DNA of 45,092 nt from Sandaracinaceae bacterium (GCA_019637095.1 JAHBWG010000078.1:1-45092); one strand, 5' to 3'. Counted from the first letter of the stretch, positions 1 to 9,000 are shown. Numbers and translations are program-made. Notes: generated from the sequence alone by a model not told the origin.

Positions 1-554
1 ATGGGCGCCGCGCGCTCGCCGGGCTGCTCGTCGCCGCGGGGCGCGAGGACGCGCTCGACGCGCAGACCGCGCGCTACGCCGCGCTCGCCCGCGCGCCTCG
101 GACGCCGCGCGCGAGCAGCGTCGGGCGCCTGTTCGACGCGATCGCCGCGCTCACCGGCGTCGCGACCGAGTCGCGCTTCGAGGGCGAGGCGGCGCTGCGG
201 CTCGAGGCGCTCGCGGCGCCGGGCGCGGCGCCGTACCCGATGCCCTACGTGGCCGGCGCGCTCGACTGGGGCCCGATGCTCGAGGCGATCCTCGCCGATC
301 GCGACGCCGCGCGGGTCGCGTCGCGCCTGCACGCCACGCTCGCGCGCGCGATCCGCGAGGTCGCCCTCCGCGAGGGCGCGCGTCGCGTCGCGCTCGCGGG
401 CGGGTGCTTCGCGAACGCACGGCTCGCCGAGGACGCGCGCGCGCTCCTGTCGGCCGAGGGCGTCGAGGTGCTGCTCCCGGCCCGCGTGCCGCCCGGCGAC
501 GGGGGGCTCGCGCTCGGTCAGGCGTGGGTCGCCGCGCACGCGGCCCGCGGGTGA
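1..554 (+). CDS. hypF: Carbamoyltransferase HypF, C-terminal part (5' end outside window)
   Basis: HypF makes the CN ligands of the [NiFe]-hydrogenase active site. It activates carbamoyl phosphate and transfers the carbamoyl group to the C-terminal cysteine of HypE in the cytoplasm. The frame is open from base 3 and about 183 residues are visible. They carry the HypF C-terminal Kae1-like signatures SVGRLFDAIAALTGV, FEGEAALRLEALA, LAGGCFANARL and PPGDGGLALGQAW, ending just before TGA. The full protein is usually about 750 residues, so most of the gene lies to the left. hypC and hypD are 16.7 kb away and hypE is 32.5 kb away in the same orientation. The gene converges with the chemoreceptor gene, with stop codons 2 bp apart. 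Identification is firm; integrity of the missing part is unknown. Confidence 0.93.
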   Translation, partial: GRRALAGLLVAAGREDALDAQTARYAALARAPRTPRASSVGRLFDAIAALTGVATESRFEGEAALRLEALAAPGAAPYPMPYVAGALDWGPMLEAILADRDAARVASRLHATLARAIREVALREGARRVALAGGCFANARLAEDARALLSAEGVEVLLPARVPPGDGGLALGQAWVAAHAARG

Positions 555-556
555 GC

Positions 557-1966
557 TCACAGCCGGAAGCGCTGCGCGGCGTCGCGCAGGGAGTCGGCGA
601 TGAGGGAGAGCTCGCGCACCGCCTGCAGCGTCTGCGTGGTGCCGGCGGTGGTCTGCTGGGTCGTCTCCGCGATGTCGCCCATCGCCTGGGTGACCTGCTC
701 GGTGCTGCTCTGCTGCTGCTGCGTGACCGCGCGGATGCGGCGCGCGGCGTCGGTCGTGTCGCGCGCGAGCTTCGTCGCGTCCTCGGCGGCGAGCACCGTG
801 GAGCGCGTCGCGTCCTGGATGCTCGAGGTGAGCGCCTTCACGCCCTGCACCGACTCCATCACGCTCTCGGCGAGCCGCTGCATCTGCGCGGCCACGAGCG
901 AGAAGCCGCGGCCCGCCTCGCCCGCCTTCGCGCCCTCGAGCGCCGCGTTGAGCGCGAGGAACTCCGACTTGGTCGAGACCTCCTTGATCATGTCGAGGAT
1001 CTCGGTGATCCGCTCCGTCTCCGCGGAGAGCCCGGCGAGCCGCTCGGAGATCGTCTCCGCGTTCTTGTGCGTCGCCTCGGCGTTCTGCGCGACCGCCTGC
1101 GCGGACTGCGCGATGTCGCGCGACGAGGACAGCAGGCTCTCGATCGTCCGCCCGGTCTCCTCGATCGCCGCGCTCTGCTCCACGGTGCTCCGCTCCTGCT
1201 GCGCGGCCATCGCCGCGATCTCGCTCGTCGCGCTCGCGAGGCGCTCGGTGCCGCCCTGGATCCCTTGGACGAGGCCGCGCAGGCCGTCGACCATCGACGA
1301 GATGACGTCTTGCACGGCGCCCTCGCCCTGGAGCGAGCCGGAGAGGTCACCGTCCGCGATGCGCCGCGCCTGCGTGACCACGTCGGCGATGTCGCGCAGG
1401 CGCGCGCCGAGCAGCTCCTGGTTCTCCCGCGCGTGCGCGACGAAGCCGCGGATCGCCACGGCGAGGAAGACGAGCAGGACCGGCGTCACCGTCGCGGCCG
1501 GCGCGACGTCCTCGAACGGGATCCCGCGCACCGCGGCGGCGAGCCCGTGCGCGAGGGCGATCCCCGCCGCGTCGACGACGATCAGCGCGGCGAGCGCGCG
1601 CGCGCTCAAGAGGAACGGCGCGAGCACGACCGCGACGAGCAGCGCCTCGATCGCGCCGACGATCATGGTGTTGTCGGCGAACCAGTAGGCGCCGAGGATC
1701 GCGCACGTCGAGAGGCCGAAGAGCAGCACCTGCGCGGCGCGCTCGGTCTCGCCGGTCCACGCGAGCGCGAACCCGCCGAGGCAGGAGAGCGTGACGATGC
1801 CCGAGCAGACGAGCAGCTCGAGCTCCGGCCGCGCGGCGAAGAGCACCAGCACCGAGCTGAACGCGGCGAGGCAGAGCCCGCCGCAGGTCCTGAGCAAGAA
1901 CGTACGCCGGAACGTTCGTTGACGGTCCGACATGCTGAGCCCCGAGTCCGCGGCCACTTCCGTCAT
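557..1966 (-). CDS. Methyl-accepting chemotaxis protein with six-helix membrane domain
   Basis: Chemoreceptor that signals to CheA through CheW; last gene of the chemosensory operon. The start ATG at 1966 is preceded by GGAGGGAAGAGAG and overlaps the cheR stop (ATGA). The 469 residues begin with a short cytoplasmic stretch, then about six hydrophobic segments (roughly 21-45, 51-70, 79-98, 102-120, 126-148, 161-179). There is no periplasmic sensor loop, so sensing is probably within or near the membrane. A HAMP-like segment follows (about 190-235), then a cytoplasmic helical domain whose hairpin tip reads EFLALNAALEGAKAGEAGRG, close to the canonical LLALNAAIEAARAGEAGRG. No C-terminal tethering pentapeptide is seen. 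The ligand is unknown. A membrane-soluble ligand made by the upstream biosynthetic genes is an inference only. Confidence 0.93.
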   Translation of the reverse strand: MTEVAADSGLSMSDRQRTFRRTFLLRTCGGLCLAAFSSVLVLFAARPELELLVCSGIVTLSCLGGFALAWTGETERAAQVLLFGLSTCAILGAYWFADNTMIVGAIEALLVAVVLAPFLLSARALAALIVVDAAGIALAHGLAAAVRGIPFEDVAPAATVTPVLLVFLAVAIRGFVAHARENQELLGARLRDIADVVTQARRIADGDLSGSLQGEGAVQDVISSMVDGLRGLVQGIQGGTERLASATSEIAAMAAQQERSTVEQSAAIEETGRTIESLLSSSRDIAQSAQAVAQNAEATHKNAETISERLAGLSAETERITEILDMIKEVSTKSEFLALNAALEGAKAGEAGRGFSLVAAQMQRLAESVMESVQGVKALTSSIQDATRSTVLAAEDATKLARDTTDAARRIRAVTQQQQSSTEQVTQAMGDIAETTQQTTAGTTQTLQAVRELSLIADSLRDAAQRFRL

Positions 1967-3273
1967 CTCTCTTCCCTCCATCGCTCCGATCCCGTCGCAG
2001 CGGGGCTCGCGCCGAGCCGCGCGCGGCAGAGCCGCCGCGCGGTCGCCGCATCCATCCTCCGGTCCTCCACCCCGCCGTCGGGGGCGCGCCACGCGAGGCG
2101 CGGCCGGCGCTCGATCGCCGAGAGGCTCGACACGAGCGCGCGCCGGGCCCGGTCCTCGACGCCGAGGCGCTCGTAGACGCCCGCGAGCAGCAGCCACCCG
2201 AGCCAGAGGTCCGGCTCGAGGAAGAGCGCGCGCCGCAGCGCCTCCTCCGCCTCCGCGAGCCGTCCGCCCGTGCGGTGCAAGAGGCCTTGCATGATCGAGA
2301 GCTCCGCGCTCGCCGGCTCGAGGGCCTCCGCGGCGGCGTACGCGGCGGCGGCCTCCTCGAGCCGGTGCGCGGCGAGCATCAGGTTGCCCAGGCCCAGCCA
2401 CGCCTCGAAGTCTTGCGGGCGCGTCTCGACGCGGGCCCGCAGCGCCGGCTCGGCGACCGAGGCGGCCGATGCCGTGGGTGCCCGAGACGCGGGGCGCCGC
2501 GGGCTCGGCGCGGGCGGCGGCTGGCTCGGGCGCAGCGGCGCGCGCGCCTCCTCCACCGTCAGCTCGTCCACCGCGGAGACCACGCGCTCGCCGAACGGAT
2601 CGAGCGCGCCGCTGAGGTTCGCGAGGATCCGCTGCGCGGCGCTCGCGCGCGCGTGGAGCATGACGTTGCGGCACGACACGAGATCCCACTCCCCGGGGGG
2701 CGGTCGCGGCGGCGGATCGAGGAGGTTGTGGACCTCGAAGCGCACGAGCGCGCGCACGCGCGGGGCAGGGACGAAGAGGCCCGCCCGGCGCTCGAAGTAG
2801 CGCGCGACGAGCTCCTCGGGGACGTGGCGCAGCGCGGCCTCCGCGTAGAGCGCCTGGCGCGCGTGCGCGATCCGGGTGGGATCGACGTCGGTGCCGAGCA
2901 CGTAGAGCTCGAGGCCCGCGCGCTCGGCGACGATGGCGAGCGTGAAGGCCTCCTCGCCGGTCGAGCAGCCGGCGACCCACGCGTGCATGCGCCGCCGCGG
3001 CGCGCGCGCGGCGAGGCGCTCGCACGCCTCGATCAGCGCGGGCGCCTCGCGCCAGAACCACGTCCAGCCGTTCGTCGCCACCGCCGCGAGCGCGGCCTGC
3101 TCGGCGGGGTCGTGGTAGAGGCGCGCCACGTACGCCTCGAGCGGCTGGCCGGCGCGCCGCGCGCGCGCCTCGACGTGCGCGAGGAGGCGCCCGTCGTCGG
3201 GCGGCCGCATCCCGAAGAGCCGCCCGCAGAGGGCGGCGAGCTCGCGGTCCACGGGGTCGGTCGCCGGCGTCAT
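1963..3273 (-). CDS. cheR: CheR-type chemoreceptor methyltransferase with C-terminal TPR repeats
   Basis: SAM-dependent methyltransferase that methylates glutamates of the receptor and sets adaptation against CheB. Of 436 residues, 1-80 form the CheR N-terminal helical domain ending in NGWTWFWREA (the family's N-x-T-x-FFR region). The Rossmann methyltransferase fold shows VAGCSTGEEAF (about 100-110), YVLGTDVDP (124-132) and SCRNVML (200-206). A proline-rich linker (about 245-270) leads to two or three TPR units (about 285-385), as in CheR-TPR proteins of Myxococcota where the TPR mediates partner binding. It overlaps cheB upstream (ATGA at 3270-3273) and the receptor gene downstream (1963-1966), so the three are surely co-transcribed and translationally coupled. 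The start ATG at 3273 follows from the overlap. Function is confident; the role of the TPR is inferred. Confidence 0.92.
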   Translation of the reverse strand: MTPATDPVDRELAALCGRLFGMRPPDDGRLLAHVEARARRAGQPLEAYVARLYHDPAEQAALAAVATNGWTWFWREAPALIEACERLAARAPRRRMHAWVAGCSTGEEAFTLAIVAERAGLELYVLGTDVDPTRIAHARQALYAEAALRHVPEELVARYFERRAGLFVPAPRVRALVRFEVHNLLDPPPRPPPGEWDLVSCRNVMLHARASAAQRILANLSGALDPFGERVVSAVDELTVEEARAPLRPSQPPPAPSPRRPASRAPTASAASVAEPALRARVETRPQDFEAWLGLGNLMLAAHRLEEAAAAYAAAEALEPASAELSIMQGLLHRTGGRLAEAEEALRRALFLEPDLWLGWLLLAGVYERLGVEDRARRALVSSLSAIERRPRLAWRAPDGGVEDRRMDAATARRLCRARLGASPAATGSERWREER

Positions 3274-4295
3274 CGGCGCCCTCCGCAGGCGTCGACGAGC
3301 GCCTGGGCGATCGCGCCGAGCGGCGCCGTCGGGTGCGCAGGGTCGAGCGCGCGCGCGGCGCGCGGCATGCCGTGGACGACGCTGCTCGCCTCGTCCTGGA
3401 CGAGCGTCTCGCCCCCCGCGCGCCGGAGCTCGCAGAGGCCCTCGGCGCCGTCGCTGCCCATCCCGGTGAGCACGACCCCGAGGGCGCGCGGGCCCGCGCT
3501 GCGCGCGACCGAGCGGAGCAGCGCGTCGCCCGACGGACAGTGCGTGGAGGCGTCGGACGCGGGGCGCAGCTCCACGCGTCCGTCGCGGCCGAGCTCCAGG
3601 TGTGCGCCGTCGGGGGCGAGCAGCGCGAGCCCGGGCGCGACGGCCTGCCCGCGGCGCGCGACCGCGACGCGGAGCGGCGAGGCGGCGTCGAGCCACGCGG
3701 CGAGCCCGTCGACGAACGAGGGCCGCAGGTGCTGCACGATCAAGAGCGGCGCCTCGAAGCCCGGCGGCAGCGCGCGCAGGATCTCCGCGAGCGCCGCCGG
3801 CCCGCCCGTCGAGGCGACGACCGCGACGAGCTCCGCGCGCCCGCGGGCTCGCGGCGGCGCGGGCAGGCGCTCGCCGCGCGGCGAGAGGTGCCGGACGACC
3901 GGCACCGTGGCGAGGAACCGCAGCCGGTCGCGCAAGATCGCGCGGCTCTCGTGCGAGCGCGCGAGCTCGTCCTTGGCGAGCAGGTCGATCGCGCCGCGCC
4001 GCAGCGCCTCGTAGGCCAGCGCGCCCGAGCGCGCGGCCGGGTCGCCGCTGAGCACGAGGATCGGCGTCGGCGCCCGCGCCATGATCTGCTCGACCGCGTC
4101 GAGCCCGTTCATGCGCGGCATGTGGACGTCCATCACCACGACGTCCGGGCGCAGCCGCTCGGTGAGCTCGACCGCCGCGCGGCCGTCGCGCGCCTCCGCG
4201 ATGGGCTCGAAGCCGGGCACCTCCTCGAGCGCGACGCGCACCGCCGCGCGGCAGAGCGGGGAGTCGTCGACGACGAGCACGCGCACTGCGCTCAT
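3270..4295 (-). CDS. cheB: Protein-glutamate methylesterase CheB
   Basis: Response-regulator methylesterase that removes receptor methyl groups (and deamidates glutamine) when phosphorylated by CheA. The 341 residues contain an N-terminal receiver with acidic pair DD (10-11), phospho-acceptor D56 in VVMDVHMPRMNG and lysine in LLAKDE (about 108). The C-terminal esterase has catalytic triad candidates S162 (VVASTGGP), H189 (IVQHLRP) and D282 (TGMGSDGAEG). All conserved positions are present, so the enzyme should be active. It is placed between cheA and cheR with 4-bp ATGA overlaps on both sides. Length and domain order match the family. Confidence 0.95.
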   Translation of the reverse strand: MSAVRVLVVDDSPLCRAAVRVALEEVPGFEPIAEARDGRAAVELTERLRPDVVVMDVHMPRMNGLDAVEQIMARAPTPILVLSGDPAARSGALAYEALRRGAIDLLAKDELARSHESRAILRDRLRFLATVPVVRHLSPRGERLPAPPRARGRAELVAVVASTGGPAALAEILRALPPGFEAPLLIVQHLRPSFVDGLAAWLDAASPLRVAVARRGQAVAPGLALLAPDGAHLELGRDGRVELRPASDASTHCPSGDALLRSVARSAGPRALGVVLTGMGSDGAEGLCELRRAGGETLVQDEASSVVHGMPRAARALDPAHPTAPLGAIAQALVDACGGRR

Positions 4296-6226
4296 CGGAC
4301 GGCCTCCGCGTCGACGTGCATGGCGAGCAGGCGCGCGAGCGCGTCCGTGCGGAACTCCGCCTTGGTGAGGTACGCGTCCGCGCCGAGCTCGGAGGCCCGC
4401 GCGAGGAACGAGCCCTCCGCGCGCGTCGTCAGCACGATCACCGGCAGCCGCGCCGTCTGCGGTGTCGCGCGGATCCGCGCGAGCAGCGCGAGGCCGTCGA
4501 GCTCGGGCATGTCGATGTCGGTGAGCACGAGATCGAAGCGCTCTGCGGCGAGCCGCTCGAGCGCGCGCGCTCCGTTGACCGCCTCGGCGACGCGGCAGCC
4601 GAGCTGCTCGAGGGCGCTCACGAGCACGTCGCGGGTGAGCTCCGAGTCGTCGACCACGAGGACGCGCGGGGCGCTCGCGACCGGCGGCGCGAGCGACGCG
4701 GGCGCGCTCGACGGGCTCGCCCGCCGCGTCCGGCGCAGGAGCTCGCGCGCGTCGAGCAGCGTGACGAGCCGGCCGTCGAGCGCGACGGTCGCGCGGACGA
4801 GCGCGAGGCCCTCGAGGAACGGGTCGAGCCCCTGGCGCACCGTGGCCGTGACGGGCAAGAGGCGATCGACGGCGAGCGCGAGCTCGTCCCCGTCCGCCCG
4901 CAGCGCGACGACCGCGCCGCGCTCGCGGGGCTCACCGCCGAGCAGCTCGCCGAGATCGCACAGCGACAGCGTGCGCTCCTCGATCCGCACGATCGCCGTG
5001 CCCGCCGCGCGCGTCACCTCGAGCGACGAGCGCTCGCTCATCGCGACCACGTCGCTCGACGCGAAGGCGTAGCGCGCGCCGTCGACCTCCACCGGCACGA
5101 CGGGGTCGGCCACGAGCGAGACCGGCGCGGTGAGGATGAAGCGCGTGCCCTCGCCGTGCGTCGTCTCGAGCCGGATCGTCCCGCCGAGCGCCTCGGTGCG
5201 CCGCCGCACGATGTCGAGGCCCAGGCCCCGGCCGCTCACCTCGGACGCCTCGCCGCGCGTGGAGAACGCGGGCTCGAAGAGCTGCGCGAGCACCGCCTCG
5301 CGGTCCCTCGCGCGCGCCTGCTCCGACGTCCACGCGCCGCGCTCGACGAGCGCGCGGCGGATGGCGTCCGGGTCGATCCCGGCGCCGTCGTCGGCGACCT
5401 CGAGCCTCACCGTGCGCCCCGCCTGCGAGGCGCGGAGGTGCACCGTCCCGACCACGGGCTTGCCGCGCGCGAGGCGCTCGTCGATCGGCTCGATCCCGTG
5501 GTCGACCGCGTTGCGCACGAGGTGCAGCAGCGGCTCGCTCATCGTGTCGAGCACCTGGCGATCCACCGTCGAGCCGCCGTCGTCGACGAGCACCTCGAGC
5601 GGCTTGCCGAGGTCGCCGGCGATCTGGCGCGCCGCGAGCGCGAGGGGCTCGAACAGGCGCGCGATCGGGAGCATGCGCAGCTCTCGCAGGTCCCGCTCGA
5701 GCACCGTCGTCCGGTGGTCTTGCTCGAACGCGAGCTCGCGCGCGCGCCGCGAGAGGCCACGCAGCCGGCGGCGGTGCTCCTCGCGCGCTCCGTGCTCGTC
5801 GACGGCGGCGAGCGAGGCGAGCTCACGGGCCAGGCTCGCGGTCGCGCGCACCAGCGCGCGCAGCTCCGAGCACGCGCGGGTGAGCTCGGCGACCTGCGAG
5901 AGCTCGACCCGCAACAAGGCGTGCTCGAACGAGGGATGCGCGGCGGCGCCGCCCGTGACCGGCGCGCCGACGGCGACCTCGAGCGCGTGGAGCCGCGCCT
6001 CGATCGCCTCCTCCGCGTCGCCGCGCTCGAGGGCGGCCTCCAGATCGTGGGCGAGGGTCGCCACGTCACCGCGGCCGGTGATCCGCGCTTCGCCCTTGAG
6101 CGTGTGCGCCTCGCGCAGCGCCTCGGCGAGGTGCTCGGGGCCCGCGCGGGCGAGCCGGCCGCGGATCGTGCGCACGCGCTCGAGCGCGACCTCGCGGAGC
6201 TGGCGCGAGAACGTGGGATCAACCAC
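4292..6226 (-). CDS. cheA: Chemotaxis histidine kinase CheA fused to a C-terminal receiver
   Basis: Autophosphorylating kinase that relays phosphate to receivers. The GTG at 6226 is the only good start; it overlaps the preceding CheW-like gene by 8 bp and gives 644 residues. Visible in order: HPt domain with H41 in REAHTLKGEARI; a dimerisation-like helical region (about 105-200); an HATPase domain with N-box LLHLVRNAVDHGIE (233-246), G1 VADDGAGID (277-285) and G2 SGRGLGLDIV (331-340); a CheW-like regulatory domain (about 370-500); and a receiver with D570 in LVLTDIDMPELDG. No separate P2 domain is apparent. The CheA-REC layout is that of FrzE-type hybrids in myxobacteria, where the attached receiver can modulate or take the phosphate. 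All catalytic boxes look intact. Confidence 0.93.
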   Translation of the reverse strand: MVDPTFSRQLREVALERVRTIRGRLARAGPEHLAEALREAHTLKGEARITGRGDVATLAHDLEAALERGDAEEAIEARLHALEVAVGAPVTGGAAAHPSFEHALLRVELSQVAELTRACSELRALVRATASLARELASLAAVDEHGAREEHRRRLRGLSRRARELAFEQDHRTTVLERDLRELRMLPIARLFEPLALAARQIAGDLGKPLEVLVDDGGSTVDRQVLDTMSEPLLHLVRNAVDHGIEPIDERLARGKPVVGTVHLRASQAGRTVRLEVADDGAGIDPDAIRRALVERGAWTSEQARARDREAVLAQLFEPAFSTRGEASEVSGRGLGLDIVRRRTEALGGTIRLETTHGEGTRFILTAPVSLVADPVVPVEVDGARYAFASSDVVAMSERSSLEVTRAAGTAIVRIEERTLSLCDLGELLGGEPRERGAVVALRADGDELALAVDRLLPVTATVRQGLDPFLEGLALVRATVALDGRLVTLLDARELLRRTRRASPSSAPASLAPPVASAPRVLVVDDSELTRDVLVSALEQLGCRVAEAVNGARALERLAAERFDLVLTDIDMPELDGLALLARIRATPQTARLPVIVLTTRAEGSFLARASELGADAYLTKAEFRTDALARLLAMHVDAEAVR

Positions 6227-6590
6227 CGCCCCGCTCCGCGCTCGCGAGGAGCGTGTCGAGGTCGAGCTCGAGCCCGAACCCGTTCTCGACGGGCGCGAGC
6301 GCGCGGATCCGGCTGCCGGCGAGCCACGCGGGGACGGCGCGCGTCGCGAGGCGCTCGAAGCGCGTGCCGGGCTCGACGAGCAGCCAGCGCGGGCCGCGCG
6401 GCGACGCGTAGAGGAGCGCGTGCGGCGCGGCGGGCGCGTCGAGGGCGAGCGCGCGGCACAGATCGAACGACGGCCACTCCGACGCGAGCGCCGAGGCGAG
6501 CGGCGCGAGCTCGCGCACCTCGGCCGCGTCGAGCAGGAGCGTGCCCCCGCCGAGCGGGACCAGCGCGAAGAGACGCTCACCCGCGGACAC
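6219..6590 (-). CDS. CheW-like adaptor, divergent
   Basis: Small 123-residue protein sandwiched between cheW and cheA, overlapping both (14 bp with cheW, 8 bp with cheA). It starts ERLFALVPLGGGTLLLDAAE, which fits the first strands of a CheW fold, and ends LELDLDTLLASAERGGG, matching the CheW C-terminal pattern (LDLDALL in the neighbour). The middle is poorly conserved. It lacks the usual IPGVMSFRG-type core seen in the adjacent CheW. Its likely job is as a second adaptor in the receptor-kinase array, either competing with or replacing CheW. The assignment comes from edge motifs and position, so it is moderate. Confidence 0.7.
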   Translation of the reverse strand: MSAGERLFALVPLGGGTLLLDAAEVRELAPLASALASEWPSFDLCRALALDAPAAPHALLYASPRGPRWLLVEPGTRFERLATRAVPAWLAGSRIRALAPVENGFGLELDLDTLLASAERGGG

Positions 6591-7005
6591 GGGTCGACTC
6601 CAGCAGCGCGTCGAGGTCGAGCAGCACGTGCAGGCCGCGCTCGTCCTCGAGCTCGCCGAGCGCCACGGCGCGCAGCGACGCGGGCTCGGCGAGCCGCGGC
6701 GCGGCGGCGGCGTCGGCGGCGACCGCGCGGACGCCGCGCGCGCGGTGACAGAGCAGGCCCACGCGGTAGCTCCGCGTGCGGCACGCGACCACCGTCCGCG
6801 GCGCCTCGCCCGCGGCCGACAACCACACGCCCAGGTCCAAGAGCGGGAGCGCCTCGCCCCGGAAGCTCATCACGCCCGGGATCCGCGGAGGCGCGAGCGG
6901 CACCGGGGTGAGCGGGCCGCGCGGGAGGATCTCCTCCACCGCCGTGGCCTCCACCGCGAGGCTCACCGGCCCGACCTCGAAGAACAACCACGCCTTGTCC
7001 GCCAC
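6577..7005 (-). CDS. cheW: Chemotaxis coupling protein CheW
   Basis: Adaptor linking the receptor tip to the CheA P5 domain. The 142 residues match CheW throughout: WLFFEVGPVSLAVEATAVEE at the start, core motif RIPGVMSFRGEALPLLDLG (about 41-59), then VACRTRSYRVGLLCHRARGV, and HVLLDLDALL near the end. It lies 11 bp downstream of the response-regulator gene and overlaps the CheW-like gene by 14 bp. Family length and core residues are normal. Confidence 0.9.
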   Translation of the reverse strand: MADKAWLFFEVGPVSLAVEATAVEEILPRGPLTPVPLAPPRIPGVMSFRGEALPLLDLGVWLSAAGEAPRTVVACRTRSYRVGLLCHRARGVRAVAADAAAAPRLAEPASLRAVALGELEDERGLHVLLDLDALLESTRVRG

Positions 7006-7016
7006 GCGCGTCCCCC

Positions 7017-7754
7017 TCAGCGGCTCGTGTGGGCGCGCTCGAGCATCGCCTCCAGCGCCTCGATGCCGTGCCCCGCGTCCCAGACGGTCACGCCCGGCGG
7101 CACCGCGACGACCGGGTCCTCACGGAGCAAGACGAGCTGCGCCCCGAGGCGCGGATCTCGCTGCGCGGTCTGCGCGCGCACCGTCTCCCACGGCACGTCG
7201 CGCAGCGACGTGCCGAGCAGGAGCCCGCTGGGCGCGTCCGTCGAGAACACGCGGCGCAGCACCTCCGCCCCGGAGTCGGTGTACTCGATGCGCAGCGGGC
7301 TCACGAGCTCGGCGCGCAGGCGCGCCGCGACGAGGCCGCCGCACGCGGCCAGCACGTAGCTCACGCGCGCGCCGGCGCGCCGGCTCGCGAGGCCGGTGAG
7401 CTCTTCGAAGCGGCGCAGGAACCGCTCGCGGTCGCCGGTCTTGCAGAGGTAGCCGTCGGCGCGCGACGCGCGCGCGAGCTCGCGCAGCTCGGGCTCGGGG
7501 CGGTCCGAGTGCAAGAGCACGCGCGTCTCGCGGATGCCCTCGTGCGCCCGGATCGACGCGCACACCTCCGCGCCGTCGAGCAGCGGCATGTTCACGTCGA
7601 GCAGCACGACGTCCGGCTGCTCGCGCAGCACCGCCGCGCGCGTGCCGACCGCCATCGAGCGCGTCACCACGTCGTGGCCTACCGACGAGAGGAACGAGCG
7701 GACGACGGAGAGCACGAGCTCGCTGTCGTCGATCACCATGACCTTGAGCTTCAC
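7017..7754 (-). CDS. Response regulator with receiver plus a second, receiver-like domain
   Basis: The 245 residues begin with a canonical receiver: acidic pair DD (9-10), D53 in VVLLDVNMPLLDG, a serine near 83 (LLHSDRP) and K105 in YLCKTGD. Residues about 130-245 form a second alpha/beta segment (VSYVLAACGGLVAARLRAEL; LLLGTSLRDVPWE) that resembles a receiver without a phospho-acceptor Asp. There is no DNA-binding or enzymatic output domain, so it is a CheY/FrzZ-like phosphate sink or output relay for the adjacent CheA. The stop lies 11 bp before cheW and the start overlaps the 7751-8218 gene by 4 bp. Receiver identity is confident; the second domain is a judgement from pattern only. Confidence 0.85.
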   Translation of the reverse strand: MKLKVMVIDDSELVLSVVRSFLSSVGHDVVTRSMAVGTRAAVLREQPDVVLLDVNMPLLDGAEVCASIRAHEGIRETRVLLHSDRPEPELRELARASRADGYLCKTGDRERFLRRFEELTGLASRRAGARVSYVLAACGGLVAARLRAELVSPLRIEYTDSGAEVLRRVFSTDAPSGLLLGTSLRDVPWETVRAQTAQRDPRLGAQLVLLREDPVVAVPPGVTVWDAGHGIEALEAMLERAHTSR

Positions 7755-8218
7755 GGCGGGTCTCCTCGGCGCAGCCCATCGACCGCGCGCGCCAGCTCGC
7801 GTCCCCCCGGCCAGCCCGGCGCGCGGTCGGCCAGGAAGGCGGCGGCGGCGCCGACGTCCCCGAAGACCTTCTGCGGGTAGCGCGCGCCGACGAGGAGCGC
7901 GAGGCTCGTGAGCGCGCCGCGCAGCGCGGCGGCGCGGAAGCCCTGGCCCTCGACCACGTTGGCGACGCCCGCGATGTGGCTCTCGACGCGCACCAGGCCC
8001 TCGCCGAGCGTCGCGCGCACCGCCTCGTCGGGGAGCGCGCAGCCCTCCGCGAGGATCGCGAGCAGCCCGATCTTGCCGTGCGCGCGGCTGAGCCGTTGGA
8101 GCAGCGCGACGGAGGCTTGGGCGTGCTCGATCCGCGGCGCGCTCTGCCAGACGCTGACCGCGATCGGTCCGCAGGCGCCGAGCCGGAACTCCGCGCTCAG
8201 CTCGATCGGATCGATCAT
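7751..8218 (-). CDS. Conserved small myxobacterial protein, function unknown
   Basis: The 155-residue soluble protein has no signal or membrane segment. ATG 8218 is chosen because it overlaps the SDR stop by 4 bp (ATGA) and its own stop overlaps the response-regulator start the same way. The sequence (GPIAVSVWQSAPRIEHAQAS; HGKIGLLAILAEGCALPDEA; VEGQGFRAAALRGALTSLAL; PQKVFGDVGAAAAFLADRA) matches a recurrent delta-proteobacterial type whose alternating strand/helix pattern suggests a STAS-like fold. I recognise the pattern but not a named function. Its position between enzymes and the response regulator suggests a regulatory role; that is inference. Confidence 0.8.
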   Translation of the reverse strand: MIDPIELSAEFRLGACGPIAVSVWQSAPRIEHAQASVALLQRLSRAHGKIGLLAILAEGCALPDEAVRATLGEGLVRVESHIAGVANVVEGQGFRAAALRGALTSLALLVGARYPQKVFGDVGAAAAFLADRAPGWPGGRELARAVDGLRRGDPP

Positions 8219-9000
8219 CGGCGCCCTCCGCTCGCGCCGAGCTCCACGCGCCGGATCATCGGATCGCGCAGGGCGGCGGGCAGCGCGCCCAGGAGCTTCA
8301 TCATGAAGACCACGGGCCAGGGGAAGTCGATCCGCGCCGGCGCCCGCGCGAGCCGGCGTACGACGCGGCGCGCCGCGTCGTCGGCCTCGAGCACGAAGGG
8401 CGGTTGGATCGCGAACGCCTCCGCCATCGGCGTGCGCACGAACCCCGGATGGACCGCGGTCACGCGGACGCCCGACGCGCCGAGCTCCGCGCGCAGGTTC
8501 TCGAGGAACGCGGTCAGCCCGGCCTTGGAGCCGCGGTACGCGCTCCCCTGCGGCGTCGGCGAGTACACGGCCACGGAGCTGACGCCGACGAGGTGCCCGC
8601 GCGCGCGCTCCACCATCCGCGGAAGGACCGCGGTCAGCGTGGCGACGGCGCCGGTGAAGTTCGTCGCGAAGAGCTCGCGGCTCGCCTCCCACGTGAGCTG
8701 TGACGCCGGCTGCGGCCAGCCGATGCCCGCGTTGGCGACCACGAGATCGAGCCCGCCGAGCTCGTCGTCGACGGCGCGGATCCGCGCGACCGTCTCGTCC
8801 GCGCGCGCCACGTCGAGCGGCAGCGCGCGCGCCGCGCCGCCCGCCTCGCGCAGCTCGTCGACGAGCTGCGCGAGTGAGGGCTCCCGGCGCGCGGCGAGCA
8901 CGACCTCGACGCCGCGGCCCGCGAGCTCTCTCGCGAGCGCGGCGCCGATGCCGCTCGAGGCGCCGGTGATCAGCGCCGTCCTCCAGGGGGTAGGGCTCAT
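8215..9000 (-). CDS. Short-chain dehydrogenase/reductase (SDR, classical)
   Basis: NAD(P)-dependent oxidoreductase of 261 residues. The nucleotide-binding motif TGASSGIG is at 12-19, NAG at 90-92, and the catalytic residues are S141/S142, Y155 and K159 (SSVAVYS...SAYRGSKAG). The PG motif after the active site is present (HPGFVRTP). The C-terminal segment carries a hydrophobic stretch (WPVVFMMKLLGALP), as in SDRs acting on acyl or lipid substrates. ATG 9000 overlaps the upstream hydrolase stop (ATGA). In this operon it could reduce a beta-keto or alpha-hydroxyketone product of the ketosynthase/TPP enzymes; the substrate is not deducible from sequence. Confidence 0.9.
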   Translation of the reverse strand: MSPTPWRTALITGASSGIGAALARELAGRGVEVVLAARREPSLAQLVDELREAGGAARALPLDVARADETVARIRAVDDELGGLDLVVANAGIGWPQPASQLTWEASRELFATNFTGAVATLTAVLPRMVERARGHLVGVSSVAVYSPTPQGSAYRGSKAGLTAFLENLRAELGASGVRVTAVHPGFVRTPMAEAFAIQPPFVLEADDAARRVVRRLARAPARIDFPWPVVFMMKLLGALPAALRDPMIRRVELGASGGRR